Positions 44,966 through 64,000 of a DNA stretch of 64,000 bases are shown piece by piece. Where the stretch lies: NCBI GenBank assembly GCA_029204225.1, contig CM055106.1, forward strand, positions 3,216,665 to 3,280,664, read 5' to 3'. This DNA comes from Diphasiastrum complanatum. Lineage: Eukaryota; Streptophyta; Lycopodiopsida; Lycopodiales; Lycopodiaceae. A program made the translations under genes and the position numbers. Each line of letters begins with the position of its first letter. Positions within the stretch are counted from its first letter, which is position 1. The notes beneath the pieces were generated by a model. That model worked only from the letters and a program-made list of their open reading frames with translations. It did no database searches and had not been told where the DNA came from.

Positions 44966-45086
44966 TTTTGGGTAGTGGCTTTTAATCTTTACAATGATAA
45001 GTTTGTACTTATTGTTGAATTGAATTTTTGGGTAGTGGCTTTTAATCTTTACCATGACAAGTTTGTACTTATTGTTGAATTGAATT
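44966..45086. repeat. 60-bp tandem duplication
   Basis: Two copies of TTGGGTAGTGGCTTTTAATC followed by TTTAC.ATGA and AAGTTTGTACTTATTGTTGAATTGAATT at a 60-bp offset, with only two or three differences. It lies downstream of the DUF688 gene, in its 3' flank. Confidence 0.9.
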
Positions 45087-49970
<4,884 letters not shown>

Positions 49971-50784
49971 CCATGTTGTAACGACTTAAGGTTATTTAGT
50001 ACTAAGCCTAAGTCTAGATCATTGAAACTTAAGTTAGTCAAAGTTAGTTTAGTTGTTTATGGTCCCATGGCACCAATTCAATTAAAAGTTGAGTTAGCTT
50101 ATGTGGTCTACTTGTCCCATAGTGCCATTTTGTAAGTGACCACCACTCCAAGTATATAAAGAAGTGGAAGAGTCCATTTTGAGAAGAACCTCATTTGCAA
50201 TACATGTTTATCTTTTCTTCTTTGAGTGTTCTCCCTTGTGTGGTTTCATGTGTTGTATTACTTCACGTTGTATTGTACACTATTTGATCTTGCAACAAGT
50301 TAAGTTAATCTAGGCCCTCCATTCTCTAGTGGGTTAAGCCTTAGAGGAGGAGATCTAGTTTAGGGTTTTATCATTGTGGTTTTAAGTTAATCTAGGCCCT
50401 CCATTCTCTAGTAGGTTAAGCCTTAGAGAAGGATGTTTGGTTTAGGGTTTTGACATTTTGGGTTTAGTTGCTAAGTAAAGAAAAGAGAGAAGAGTGGATC
50501 TTACCCTCAAGAATACTTACTGTATGCTTGCATTGCCTTTGGCATCCATATTCATGCTAGTAGGAAGAAGCCTTAGTATCGACTAGATGGGAGACACAAC
50601 CATAGTCCTACTAGAAGGAGCCTTTGCCGGAAATAGATGCTAGAGATACAACATTCTCAATCAAGCTTCTAGTATTTTTACTCCTCTTATGAAGCAGTAT
50701 CAACCATGTTTCCTAGTTGATTGCTTGGTTAAATCTTTCCTCTAGTTTAGGACCCCCTTCTAGGTTGACTCCTGGTTTGCGTGT
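49971..50784 (+). other. Possible LTR-derived segment with 82-bp duplication
   Basis: TATATAAAGAAGTGG near 50154 sits in a promoter-like context. Further on, TTAAGTTAATCTAGGCCCTC followed by CATTCTCTAGT.GGTTAAGCC occurs twice, 82 bp apart (about 50300-50375 and 50382-50457). The segment directly precedes a broken Copia copy, so it may be part of its LTR, but neither terminus nor primer site was found. Confidence 0.4.
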
Positions 50785-53530
<2,746 letters not shown>

Positions 53531-55520
53531 CTTTTCAGCACAAGGAACAATCGAATCCGCAGACAAATAAGAAGTTGTTCTGTAGATACTGCAAGCGAAA
53601 CAACCACGAAATACAAGACTAATGGATACTTCAAGAGAAGAAGAACAACAAGGGGCAGTCAAATCAAGTGGCAAATGTAGCTGAATAAGCTCCACAGCCT
53701 ATTCAAGAAGCGAATCATGATGCCTTCATGACCAGCCGTCAAGGAGCATCTGGCGACAATTCTTGGTTCCTGGATTCCGGAGCCACTCAGCATATGACTA
53801 GCCTTATTGGCTATTTCGAGTCCTATACACCTTATGGTACCCAGAAATATGTTCACCTTGGTGACAATAGCACACAAGCTATTAAAGGTGAAGGCACTGT
53901 GACTTTGCTAATGATCACTCTAAGCTACTCTCTAGAGTCCTTTATGTACCAAATTTATCTACGAATCTGCTCTATGTAAGCAAAGTCACAGATCTAGGAA
54001 ACAGAGTAGAATTCGAATGTGATCAGTGTAAAGTGATTGATAGGACAAGCAAGATCCTAGCACTCAAAAAGAGGCATGGATACTTGTACAAATTAAGTCA
54101 TTGCTTTTCTGCCTCTAGTCAGGCTCTCAGTTTTTCTATTCATTCAAAAAAATGTTTACTTTGGCATTATAGACTTGGTCATTTAATCATGTTGTTGTAC
54201 AACGAATGTCTAGACAATCTATTATTCTTGATCTCGACTATCCTCGCGAAAAAGTCGAGTTACTTGTCTGTCAAAACTGTCTAGTTGGTAAACAGACTAG
54301 GATGAAAAATCCTTCGTTGAAGGACGTCAAGTATTTTATAACCTTTATTGATGAATTTTCTAGAAGGACTATGGTGTATTTTATAAAGAAGAAATCAAAA
54401 GCCTTCAACTGCTTCAGAATTTTCAAGGAGCGTGCAGAGAAGGAGACTGGAAGGACAATCAAGGCCCTCAGGTCAGACAACGGTGGAGAATATATCTCTA
54501 TCAAGTTTAAGGAGTACTGCCAAAGCCAAGGCATTGAGCAGCAATTCATCACTCCTTACAGTACTCAGTCTAATGGCTTAGCCGAGGGGAAGAACCGTAC
54601 TCTGGTTGAATCTGCCAAATGTATGCTATCGCATGCATCGTTACTGGGCTGAAGTTGTCTCCACTACAGCTTACATTCAAAACAGATGTTTGACCAAGGC
54701 CCTCTCAGGCAAGAAACCCCACGAGGTGTGGACAGGCTCTAAGCCTTCTTTAAAGAACCTAAGAGTGTTTGGGTGCATTGCCTACGCGCATATCCCAAAA
54801 GACACGAGGAAGAAATTGGACTTCCAAGGTCTCAAGACCATCCTGATTAGATATACTTCATCTTATAATAGTTATAAGCTGTATGATCCTGATACCCAGC
54901 AAATCTTGTATAGCCGGGATACAGTCTTCATCGAGGATCAGTTCGTCGACCTCAAAGGCAAGGATGTTGCTCAAGAAGAACCCTCATCACTTGCCATTGA
55001 CACGATAGTCTGAGATTCTGGCTCAGTCTTGTCTATTGTCGACCCACTTTGAGACAGCGAATCGGATGAAGATATTGCTGCTATCCAGCAACAGGTCCCA
55101 GAAATGGTTCATCAGTTGAATCCTCCCAGTAGATCGAGCCGAGTGCGCACATAGCCCACAAGGTATACTCCAGAGTCTGCTTGTCTCTTGATACAGGAAC
55201 CGACGACAGTCAAAGAGGCACTTAGCCAACTAGACTCTGATCTCTAGAGAGAAGCTATGGACAGAGAGTATTCCTCTCTGATCAAGAACCAGACATGCAC
55301 TAGTCGAAGCTCCTATTGGCTGCAATATCATTGATTGCAAATGGATCTTTAAGATCAAATATAATGCCAACGGAACAATTGATCGAAGGAAAGCAAGACT
55401 AGTAGCACAAGGATTCACCCATATTTCGAGTGCTGACTACAGTGAGACTTTTAGTCCAGTAGTCAAACATTCGTCGATCCGAATGCTCATGTCTTATGCT
55501 GCAGCTGCTGACCTCAAAGT
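53531..55520 (+). pseudogene. Copia-6, family B fragment
   Basis: Plus-strand relative of Copia-4. It starts in the gag knuckle region (CRYCKRNNHEIQD), then protease with intact DSGATQHMTS near 53772, GAG-pre-integrase (53830-54170, broken), integrase (54206-54652: LVGKQTR, FITFIDEFSRRTMVYFIKKK, RSDNGGEY, GLAEGKNRTL), integrase C-terminus (54606-55013) and the first part of reverse transcriptase (to about 55520). It retains the integrase core that Copia-4 lost. It stops abruptly at 55520, before YVDD. Several frameshifts and stops are present. Confidence 0.88.
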
Positions 55521-56661
55521 GACGTGCCCAATGGAATGGTGAAATCACTTTTGGCGCACTTCGAACACTTTCTTCGCTACAATCACTCTGTTTTGTTGTA
55601 CCGTACTTGCAGGTACAATTTGGGTGCCCTTCGTTTGGAGATTATAGCCTTTCGTTTGGGTCAAAACATGCACAAGACCCAAAAATAGGGATTTTCCTTG
55701 TTTTTGAACTATTTCTTCACCTTGAAGAAACTTCACTCTTTACTTGTGAAGGGACCCAACTCCAATTTCAGTATGAAAATTTTTAATGAAGTTGAAGGCC
55801 AAAATACACTTCAAGACCCTTCAACCTTTCATGGGCTCTTTAAGTTGTCATCCAATGGTCATTTCACATCCACTGTCTAGATCACTCCCTGAGAAATCAA
55901 TCGCCTCCGTTGATTTATGGCATGGTTGATCCGATGTTCCAAATGTCTCCTACGCGCTGATTCGTTGCCCTACAGACACAATTCTCTTCAAGACGCTAAG
56001 CGCCTCTCCTCGCTGGCTACGCGCGAGCCTCCACGCGGGTCCTCTCTCTCTCTTCTTCTTCCTTTTTGGCTATGGAGAAGGGGTTTTTGCGCCCTCCAGA
56101 GATCCGATCCAGTGCACTCTACTACCCACGGCTGTCCACGGCCTTTTTGCAGCCAATCCTTCTTACCAGGGCGCCCCTCTGTGTCACTTCATAAATCCAG
56201 ATTGAGTTTAAAATGGAGAGAAATCTCTAATTTTGTGCTCCCAAACCCCAGACCAGGGTTTTTCACACAAATCTTTTCTTGGCTTCCAATTCACAGTGTT
56301 CTGACATGCCCATCCTCTTGCTCTGAGGTCGCCCTACTGCTAGAACTCTGATGCTTCAATCCGTTTGTCAAAAGGTGTCCGATTGAATGCACACTGACTG
56401 CAAACACCAAATAGCCTGCTTCGGAATTTCAAAATTCCGTTTACTGAGGTTCTGATTCAGCCGACAACCCTTGTCTCTAAATCCTCACACAGTCTCAAGA
56501 TCACCAAGCTTCTGTGTGCCAAACTCTCTGCACCAGTGCTTCTCCTTCCATCTTCAACCCGCCGTAAATCCCGAACTCTCAGAAGACAATTCTCCTGAAG
56601 CTCTCTTCAACAGTGATGTTGTATTATTGTGTACACTCCTTGTACGGCTCTGATACCAACT
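55521..56661 (-). other. Unassigned interior with a primer binding site
   Basis: No similarity to Copia domains was seen. The right end holds the complement of the initiator-Met primer site (GGCTCTGATACCA, 56647-56659), so this is probably the leader side of a minus-strand LTR element. A 144-codon plus-strand frame at 55917-56351 has no recognisable motif and is probably chance. Confidence 0.45.
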
Positions 56662-56930
56662 TAGAATTTGCTTCCAACAGGAACACAGATCATGCTACAC
56701 AGTAACACAGACAGAAAACACTCTCCACAGCAAGCTCACATAGCAACTGTATTTCTCAAAATGAAATTACACTGTACATATAGTTGTTCACTCAGGCAAC
56801 CCATGCATGACCCAAGTTGTCATTGGCGGGACGCGTGTCCCGTCGACTTGCCTCGTGGAGAGGCCAATTGATTTTTATCAACCGATAGGACCCACAGTAC
56901 AGTAGCACAGTGATTCTACTTTAATTCTAA
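56662..56930 (-). repeat. Possible short LTR next to the primer site
   Basis: Begins TTAGAATTTGC just after the primer site and ends TTTAATTCTAA, so its ends are inverted copies of TTAGAATT. The length is about 269 bp. It lacks the usual TG..CA ends. A matching second copy was not found to the left, so this is tentative; it abuts the truncated Copia-7. Confidence 0.4.
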
Positions 56931-56931
56931 C

Positions 56932-58037
56932 TAGGATGTCCCAACCTTCTATGCCACAACTCTTCCTTAGATAAAAAAAACAACTTCACAAAGGTTTGCA
57001 TTCTCATAAGAATTCAACTTGAAAATTCCACCATATCTAGATCCATCAGCTAGGACCTCATCATTTTTATTGATAAAGCAAGTATTGGAGTTGAACTTTA
57101 CATCACAACCACTATCAGGCAGCTTTCCCACACTAATCAAGTTCTTTGTAAGTTTTGGAATGAAAAGAACATTAGAAAGTGCAAGAACCTTTGAAGAAGC
57201 AAGTTTCAATGGAATGTTGCCAATTCCTTCTATAGAGCACTCATGATCATTAGTAGTGTACAATTGAGTCAAAAGACTCCTTTGAACAGCACATATGTGA
57301 AGAAGCTCCACTATCTATGTACCAAGCTCCATCTTTCTTGAAAGGTGATGAAGAAAAACTGGACACCATGATGATCCTTCTCCATCACTTGGAACAAAAT
57401 CTTCTTCAATATCTTTGGAGAGATTTGCTTTCTTGAATTGATTTTTCTTCTTAAAGCAATTAGAGGCATAGTACCCCTTCTTGCCACAGAAGAAACACTT
57501 TACTTTCTTCTTCTTGGTCTTTGAAGTAGAAGGATGAGATGAATCATCCTCTTCACCATCTTTGTCTTGATCCTTGGCTTTGTCTTTGTTGGATGCTTGA
57601 GAGAACTGGTTCTTACTCTTTCCTTTATGCTTGTCCTTGACAAGATCTTTAACTCTCAGAACATAGTTTGATGCACTCTCCTCACTTCTTTGACAACTTT
57701 AAAAAATTTGATTCCTAAGAGTGAGTATTCTAGAAGTATTCTTTGCTTCAGAGATGGATTTAAGTGCATCCCAAGCATCTTTAGCTATGGTGCAAGATCC
57801 TATCTCTCTCAAAATTTCATTAGATACATTCATCTTAATGAAATGTAGAGCCATTCTAGCTCTCTTCCTATACTTAGGAATTTCAGCTTGTGCTTGAGGC
57901 TCCTCCTCAACACCAAGCACAATGTCCATAACATCTTGGAGTATCAAAATAGACTCCATTCTGAACTTCCAAATTGAGTAATTAGAAGTATTTAGTCTTT
58001 CATTTGCTTCTAGATGATATCCTCCTAGAGGTGCCAT
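56932..58037 (-). pseudogene. Copia-7 gag-protease fragment
   Basis: Minus-strand Copia gag from ATG 58037 (MAPLGGYHLEANERL) to a stop at 57699, then a shortened linker, a knuckle CFFCGKKGYYASNC near 57490-57450 in which the zinc-binding His is Tyr, protease with DSGASSHM near 57310, and GAG-pre-integrase (57311-56967). It ends in the integrase zinc finger start (ELWHRRLGHP) exactly where the LTR-like segment begins at 56931. A deletion has removed about the last quarter of gag. Integrase and reverse transcriptase are gone. Confidence 0.88.
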
Positions 58038-59590
58038 TCTGTGAAGACTTCTTAGTTATTGGACTGCAATATGTTTGAGCTTGTTCCAATCAGACTTAAT
58101 GTTGTTGTTGTCTTTCACTATAGGTGTTTTCAAGGATGTACTACTTTCCTATATGAAAAAACTTGCAACTGTATTTGAGATGGATCTCAAATATTCCGCA
58201 AAACAAGATTATCTAGATCAGACACACAAAGTGGTTTGAGACACTTTGGCAATTTCGATACCTACTTTTGGCACATGTGAAATGCTTCAAAAGACAACAC
58301 TATTGATACACAGAAGACTCAAAGGTGTTTAATTACTTCAAACTTAGTCCTGATCTTCAGTTTCTTGTGTAGGATGCTCAAAACAATGGACTCAGAACAA
58401 AGCAAGGTTGAATCAAATCAAAATGTGGTCACTCAGATTTTGGACCTCTCCCTACCCTCTTCAAGAGCACATCAGATTGTTTGATTTCAATTTCTATGGA
58501 AAGTAAACATCATAAGCTATTCATCAAGCTATAACACCACTATCTTTGGATCTACAAGCAAGGAGATAGAAGGGACTGAAAATCTCTGACTTTCACACGT
58601 GCGGAATTCCAAAATTCCGTACTACCACTTTTCAAACCTAAAAATTCAGTTTCAGTTCGATTTGATCCAAACACACTTCAGAGAAAGGTGAGAAAAAGTG
58701 TATAACTACCCTTTTGCTTGATTTAGCTCTCAAATTCTTGTACATCAGAGATGTTAGCATGCAAAGCTCAATTTGGCTCTGATACCATGACAAAATTTCC
58801 ATAATTCAAACACGTGTGAGGAAGATCCACAAGTATGAAAGATCTAATTAAGCTTTATAATTAACACAATAACCTGATTCTAGACTGAATAGCAAGATCT
58901 AGTACAGAAGATATGGCTTAACCACAATCTAGCATGCTAAGCATCAGAGAATGATAGCAATGAATCATAAATGATCAAAAGTACAAGAAATTAGTGTATT
59001 AGCATTAGCCTGAACACGAGTTAGAGAGAGAAAGATAGAGAGATATCAAGCAAAAATTGTGGGGATCCAGAATGACAAGAGATAGCTACAAAGCTTTGGT
59101 TCTTCATCAAAAATTATGAGAAGAGCTACACATAAATATGGAGTTTGAGATAGCTCGAGGTAGAACCACATACATCCACCTTTTAAAGACATCTAAAGTG
59201 AAAACTAGAGTTTATGTGACATTTGTCACATTTCATGCATGTATCTCTACCTACTTTTACCAAGTGTCCTAGTTCTAACTAGAATTGTACAAATCATCAT
59301 GCATTTGTCCATTTCGCTTTGTGCATGCCTTGCATGTCACTATGGATCACTTACAATTAATGCATGTGAAATGCCATGAGTTTCTACTAGCATATTTTTG
59401 CTAATTCTAAGTCTACAATCTATATGCAAGTTGTAATCATCAAACTAGATATGTCAAATCCATATAGCTCGAGTTCTATCTAGGCCAAACTTGGCATTTG
59501 CATTTATGGAACAACATACTTGCATGGTACAATGTTTGTATCAAGCCTAAAGTCAAGATGGATTACATTTCCATTTCAACACTTGTCGTT
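58038..59590 (-). other. Copia-7 leader, primer site and probable LTR
   Basis: The leader carries CACACGTGCG at 58594-58603, close to the LTR palindrome of other families. The primer site is the complement of GGCTCTGATACCA at 58775-58787. An LTR should start at 58788 (TGACAAAATTTCC); its far end is not certain and may lie near 59580. The TGACAA start resembles the LTR start at 18562, so these may be related families. Confidence 0.6.
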
Positions 59591-60640
59591 ATGGTATAAA
59601 CAGAAAACCTTTACAAAAAGACAATAATGGCAGACTCTCAAGAAGCCTTGTCTACAAACATTCAGGTATGACTTCTCGTTATCGATTCTTATGCGAATTC
59701 TACAAAGCATGAACAAGAATGGGATGAGCAATTCTTTATATCTTAATATCTATATTCCTTCAACAACAAAAAAATTCCGCTTTAAAAAAAAACGACTTAA
59801 GAAAAAGATACTACATCCATAAAGCAAAATCGACTAAATGATTCTTAAAGAAATCCTTGTCAAAAAAACCTAACAGTAGGGAATCCAATTAAACGGTCTT
59901 AGACATCATGGATATGCATAAGATACATAGTTTCTATGAAAGGGTTAGAATGGCACAGATCTGCCCTAATACCTTGTAGAAACATTGGAAATCTCTTACT
60001 AATAATTAATCATGTCTATCCAAAGTAATGTCCGTATATCATGGTTGACATATGATTTCTGTATAGCATGGTTGCTTAGAAACAATCATACAATCAATCA
60101 TGGCAAAACTTAACCTTACCCTAATATGTGTTACTTTAGACTTTTGTGAGATACAACTAGAAAGCATGGATATGCTCAGGAGTATGGACAACAGTGTGTG
60201 ACATACCTTGCTCTGCAAGGGTCACTTGGGTTAGCATGGCATGGATTTGCCCTAATACCAGCACATGTCCACACCAAGTCTTTTGGCTAAACAAAAAATA
60301 AATGGTTAAAATTATTCATACGTTTTTTAATGACTAAAAACGAATTGATACAGACCAATTGCCCATAGATTGATCAACATGGCACTCGTCTTGATACGGT
60401 AATATTAGGGCTTGGCCTATCGCTAAAACACTATGCACCTGTCTTCCTTACTATACTAACTTGTGCGGTTGTGTTTTTTGGGATGGTGGCAGGTATCAGC
60501 CGGGACGTCTTTAAAGTGGTTATGCTTTATGGTGCTTTTTAGTACTATATTTTACTTTTCAGCTATATTTTACCTTGTTGGATTATAAATAAAGGCTTCA
60601 AACGTTTCAGTCTTGCTTTGTCAAGAGGAACTAGGTGCAG

Positions 60641-60641
<1 letters not shown>

Positions 60642-60714
<73 letters not shown>
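60642..60714. repeat. (CT)n microsatellite
   Basis: About 36 CT units, followed by ATCTACATATATC. Confidence 0.95.
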
Positions 60715-60719
<5 letters not shown>

Positions 60720-61422
60720 CATATATCTATAATTAAGTGTTCTGAAACAGCGTTCTGGGGTCCAAAACACAGCCCCCCCCGAATGCGTTCCCTGCAATTA
60801 AGCTTCAAAAAAACAATCTACTTGAATCAAGCAAATCTTTGAAAAGGAAGTAGTCAAAAGTTAATTTGGCCATGTGGTACTATATTGGTTGGGTATGTGT
60901 GGCATGCATGCCCAAGGCATAAGATCCAAAAGTAAAATATGTGGATTGTATATTTTGTGTAAAATCATTGACATCAAACATTAACTAAGTCTATAGTTTG
61001 TAGAAAGCAGTGAACACTTTTGGCAAAAATCAAAGTTCCTCTACATGTGCCTTGGTGGAAGGGCAATAGACTGTACAATCCTCGTCTTTTTTCACAATTA
61101 TCTAATGGGGCAACCCCACCCTTCTCAATAAATGTTGTAATGTGAACTTTTTAGGTTTCTCTTGTATTTTCCATCAGCACAAGACAAATAAAAAATTTGA
61201 CAGAAGATTTTTCCCAAAACTTCAATCCTAAACAAAATCATAGAATTAACATTACATTGAGACGAAGGCTCGCTTCTTCTTCTTGCGACTCGTGCACTCG
61301 GATGTCACCCACGTGTTTCGAGATGAGGTGTAAACAATCGAAAAGGAGCTTCATGAAAAGTGGCAAAAAAAACCTAAATAATAATATCCAAGGTGGGGGG
61401 GCGCCTTTGGTTTTTGGGCTCT

Positions 61423-61445
61423 CCCCCCCCCCCCCCCCCCCCCCC
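61423..61445. repeat. C homopolymer, 23 bases
   Basis: Uninterrupted run of C preceded by GGTGGGGGGGCGCC and CT. The Pro- and Gly-rich frames across it are artefacts. Its exact length may be unreliable. Confidence 0.9.
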
Positions 61446-61763
61446 AACTCGTCCGTTACAACTTTCCACCACCATAGCTATACCCACCACCACCCTACGA
61501 CCGTCCACCAGTACTCTCGAATCTTCATGGCACGCCTTAACTTTACGGCCCCCACCGAACAAATCGGATTCGGCCATATTTCCATAGCTAACCGTTGAAT
61601 ATCGTCCAGGTGTCAGATTCGAGTCGTGGCTAGCATCCAACCGAGCAGGCTTCAACTAAAGGCTCATGCTTGCTCTCGTTCTTCTGAACGGTAGCAAGCC
61701 TTAAACCCTCGTGTCCATCGTCGTCTCCTCTCATGAGCTCGTCCTTTATATTTTGCACTCAAA

Positions 61764-61766
<3 letters not shown>

Positions 61767-61800
<34 letters not shown>
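61767..61800. repeat. (CT)n tract
   Basis: 17 CT units about 20 bases after a TATA-like word, so possibly in a transcript leader. Confidence 0.9.
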
Positions 61801-61802
<2 letters not shown>

Positions 61803-62294
61803 TTGATCGCGTAGGCTGGGATGGGATAGCTCAATAGCTGTGTTTGTAAGACGCAATCCTCGAGTGTTGAGAGTGGTGATCAGTCTTGTTGTTTGCTTGC
61901 AGCTGAGGTTTTTCTAGTCCACTACTCTAGGTTTTTGGGAATTCCAGCTGGCTGAGAAGCAGGAAAACAACCACAGTTGTTGCGTGATCTGATAGAATTC
62001 TTGGGGGATGCGCTTACCACCAGCTGTGTAGAAAGAGTGGGGCTCTGTCGCAGGATAGAGAATTGCAGAGTCCGAGAGTGATAAAGGAAAAAGTATGCAA
62101 GAGTGATACAGGGATAACAAGCAATTTGAGAAAGATATAATCTTTGGAGTAGCTGGCATTTTTGCCTGTTGCTAGATAAACGTCTGTGAGACAAAAGTCC
62201 GCCTCTGGTTTCCTTTTACAGCAATATATAGCTCAATTCTGTAAGGCATAGCTGATTGTATTATCGTCTTACATCTCGAAACGACGTGTGTTAG

Positions 62295-62379
62295 ATGATC
62301 TACATCATGGATGCAGGAGCAAAGTGCTTGCTGTATTGTATTAAGTTGCTGCTGTTCCTGATTTCCATTGTCAACTATG
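62295..62379 (+). other. Candidate first exon A of the thaumatin-like gene
   Basis: ATG 62295 (or in-frame ATG 62307) opens a short hydrophobic frame (CLLYCIKLLLFLISIVNY) that would serve as a secretion signal. It can end at 62379 before GCAAGT, a GC-type donor. The phase then fits the strong acceptor TTTGGTTGCAG at 63794. A weak point is the rare GC donor. The implied intron is about 1.4 kb. Confidence 0.4.
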
Positions 62380-62428
62380 GCAAGTCATCCTTTCATCATT
62401 ACCTTTTTTTTTCGTGTTTGTGTGTGTG

Positions 62429-62431
<3 letters not shown>

Positions 62432-62472
<41 letters not shown>
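62432..62472. repeat. (GA)n microsatellite
   Basis: About 20 GA units with one interruption (GAGCGAGAGAGCG at its end), inside the candidate first intron. Confidence 0.93.
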
Positions 62473-62473
62473 C

Positions 62474-63534
62474 GACCTTCAAGTTTAAGATTATATTCTT
62501 CTCGTACCAAGACCATTGAAGGCCGTTATGCAAGAATCAAGAGGTAATATCATAAGTTAAATACTCAAAGCAAAAGTTTGGTAAATTTTTCTAAGATGTA
62601 TCACACGCGTGAGCTTATTGCATCGTGACCTGCAAAAAAAGGCTAAGCAATAAATTATAATACTGATCGCATTCTCATTGTAGGTTATAAAGGATTACCT
62701 TTGTGTCAAACGACTCATTCGCCCGGTCTTCGTTTGCATTGTCAAGATCTGCACGAGATTTTAGTTCACCATGGTCACCACTGTTTTCTTTCTGCTCTTA
62801 TAAAATGAGTTCTAATGTTATGTAATTGACTCTGATGCTGCACTTCGTTGCTTTTAAACGCACTGTTTCTCTGATGAAGTGAAAGTATGTAACACACATG
62901 AATGAGTTCGGATACATTTAAAGCAGAGAAATACAAATGTTTAGTTTGAACTTGTGACAGTTACAAATAATCGAAATGTACAGAGGTTTTGTAATCTGCT
63001 CTTCCTTTCTAGTCGCAGCTATTTTACAACGTCTACAGTCGAGTGTTCCCATCTTTAACGGCCCCTGCTGTAGCATACCAGCACATGTAAACCTATGCGG
63101 AAAATGAAAGAAAGTCTGGCCTATGACGTTGAATGCGCCCAAGCAAGATGATGAACTGCGATTAGCCACCAGGGTATATATTGAAAGGGATACTTATTAT
63201 TGCTAACTGGTAATGTACTCTCCTGAGTTGTGGATGTAGCCCTCAGCTTGGTATAGAGTTGATCGCAAACCTTTTAGTGTAATCTGTTTCGCATTCCTTC
63301 AGAGATGCTCCATCGAAAGTACGCATATTTTTTAACCCATTTGAATGCTGTAAATATTCTAGACGCAGAGTCTAGCAGATCGTTCCCTCAATCGGGATGA
63401 AAATCCTTGTTGCGGCCTACAAAAAGACAGTCACGAACTCTCTATTTTACTCAACTTATGGTGTTTAATATACCTGACTTGCTCTAGTTATTACTGGTCG
63501 TTTACTGACTTCTTCATTATCCCATTATAGATTG
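62474..63534. other. No gene seen; probable intron or promoter
   Basis: No convincing coding frame. It is either intron 1 (if exon A is used) or promoter and leader (if exon B is used) of the thaumatin-like gene. Confidence 0.4.
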
Positions 63535-63584
63535 ATGGCCTCGATGGGAAACATGCTACTTTACACTTTTCTTTACTTCCTCGG
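63535..63584 (+). other. Candidate first exon B of the thaumatin-like gene
   Basis: ATG 63535 opens MASMGNMLLYTFLYFLG, a signal-like hydrophobic start, and ends at a strong donor GTAAGA (63585). Its phase does not fit the acceptor at 63794; it needs AG at 63797-63798, four bases further. It is preceded by CCCATTATAG, which could itself be an acceptor, so it could follow a leader exon. Confidence 0.4.
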
Positions 63585-63794
63585 GTAAGAACTAGCGTTT
63601 TGCTATAAGTATTCTGTGGTAGAAGAAACCTCAGTAGTCTTTTGGTTAGAGGCAAGCTGTTATTGCATTGCAGAAAAGATGCATGTTAGTTGCTCTTGCC
63701 TGGAACGCTCAGTAATAAGCACGGCATTTGAAGCACTACTGAACTCCTAACAAATTCAATCCTTGACAAATATATTTGTGTTCTTTGGTTGCAG

Positions 63795-64000
63795 AAAGCG
63801 CAAGTGCTCAGGGATTGTTCCAGCTCAACAACAAGTGTACAATTCCAGTATGGGTAGGGACGCAGTCAAATGCGGGGCAGCCTGTTCTGGGGGATGCTAA
63901 TGTGGCTCTAGAGCCGGGGATGTCGGCTACAGTTGCAACTCCACCTGGTTGGGCAGGCCGTTTTTGGGGGCGCACAGGCTGCACGTTTGACTCCACGACA
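63795..64000 (+). CDS. Thaumatin-like protein (PR-5 family), partial
   Basis: The frame is open to the window edge and encodes the N-terminus of a mature thaumatin-like protein: ASAQGLFQLNNKCTIPVWVG, then GQPVLGDANVALEPGMS and GWAGRFWGRTGCTFDST. The order N-N-K-C, hydrophobic-W-V/P-G, P-x-G and G-W-x-G-R-F/I-W-x-R-T-x-C is the standard start of the family; the first two conserved Cys are present. The remaining Cys, the acidic cleft and the family signature lie beyond the window. The Ala-Ser-Ala before Gln is a good signal peptidase site. Members are secreted, bind beta-1,3-glucans and often act in defence. The exon starts at 63795 after TTTGGTTGCAG. Confidence 0.9.

Larger units (their letters stand above)
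59591..62294. other. Intergenic, upstream of the thaumatin-like gene
   Basis: No supported gene. A TATA-like TTATAAATAAAGG near 60585 precedes a long CT tract, and a second promoter-like stretch (TTTATATTTTGCACTC, near 61747) precedes another CT tract; pyrimidine-rich leaders are common in plant genes, so either could be a transcription start. Frames here are short. Confidence 0.4.

Noticed and set aside
55917-56351. 144-codon plus-strand frame
   Set aside because: There is no motif, it is rich in residues typical of pyrimidine-rich DNA, and it lies in the presumed leader of a minus-strand element.
61238-61655. Gly- and Pro-rich frames near 61.4 kb
   Set aside because: They arise from a 23-base C homopolymer and are unlikely to be proteins.

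Overview
This is nuclear DNA of a land plant. It is AT-rich and has plant-type Ty1/Copia elements primed by initiator tRNA-Met, a Ty3/gypsy gag, many dinucleotide microsatellites, a DUF688-type plant protein and the first exons of a thaumatin-like (PR-5) protein. The species cannot be read from the sequence; a repeat-rich genome such as a lycophyte, fern or gymnosperm is a guess. There are no bacterial operons, CRISPR arrays, rRNA genes or complete tRNA genes.
Layout. 1-5.9 kb: a decayed Ty3/gypsy gag-protease with an internal 337-bp tandem duplication, then unassigned DNA. 5.9-32.3 kb: nested Copia elements. Copia-1 (6865-13022, plus strand) has 682-bp LTRs and a GTAGT target duplication. It sits inside a long minus-strand reading frame fused to the broken pol of Copia-2 (13.6-17.96 kb). 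A 653-bp solo LTR with its own target duplication lies in the Copia-2 LTR. Copia-3 (24527-30387, minus) has apparently identical LTRs and an intact 1316-codon gag-pol, and is inserted in the older, dead Copia-4 (20.46-31.63 kb). 32.5-37.5 kb: a large non-autonomous LTR element (LARD type) with 1.2-kb LTRs, an initiator-Met primer site and a non-coding interior carrying an alternating 110/120-bp tandem array. 37.5-42.9 kb: gag remnants of a second Copia family and of a gypsy element, plus a tRNA-like repeat. 43.0-44.7 kb: the DUF688-type host gene, with an upstream ORF whose stop overlaps the main start. 45-50.8 kb: AT-rich intergenic DNA. 50.8-59.6 kb: several decayed Copia copies joined end to end. 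59.6-64 kb: intergenic DNA with microsatellites, then the start of the thaumatin-like gene, which runs off the window.
Most striking observations. (1) The missing 5' head of the LARD 5' LTR lies inverted 26 kb away, at 6374-6504, and the AGAGG beside it matches the AGAGG beside the 3' LTR; an inversion of about 26 kb explains both. (2) About 320 open codons of unrecognised protein sequence are fused in frame to a truncated Copia pol and later split by Copia-1; this looks like a captured gene fragment. (3) Several unrelated Copia LTRs share the palindrome CACACGTGTG in a similar context.
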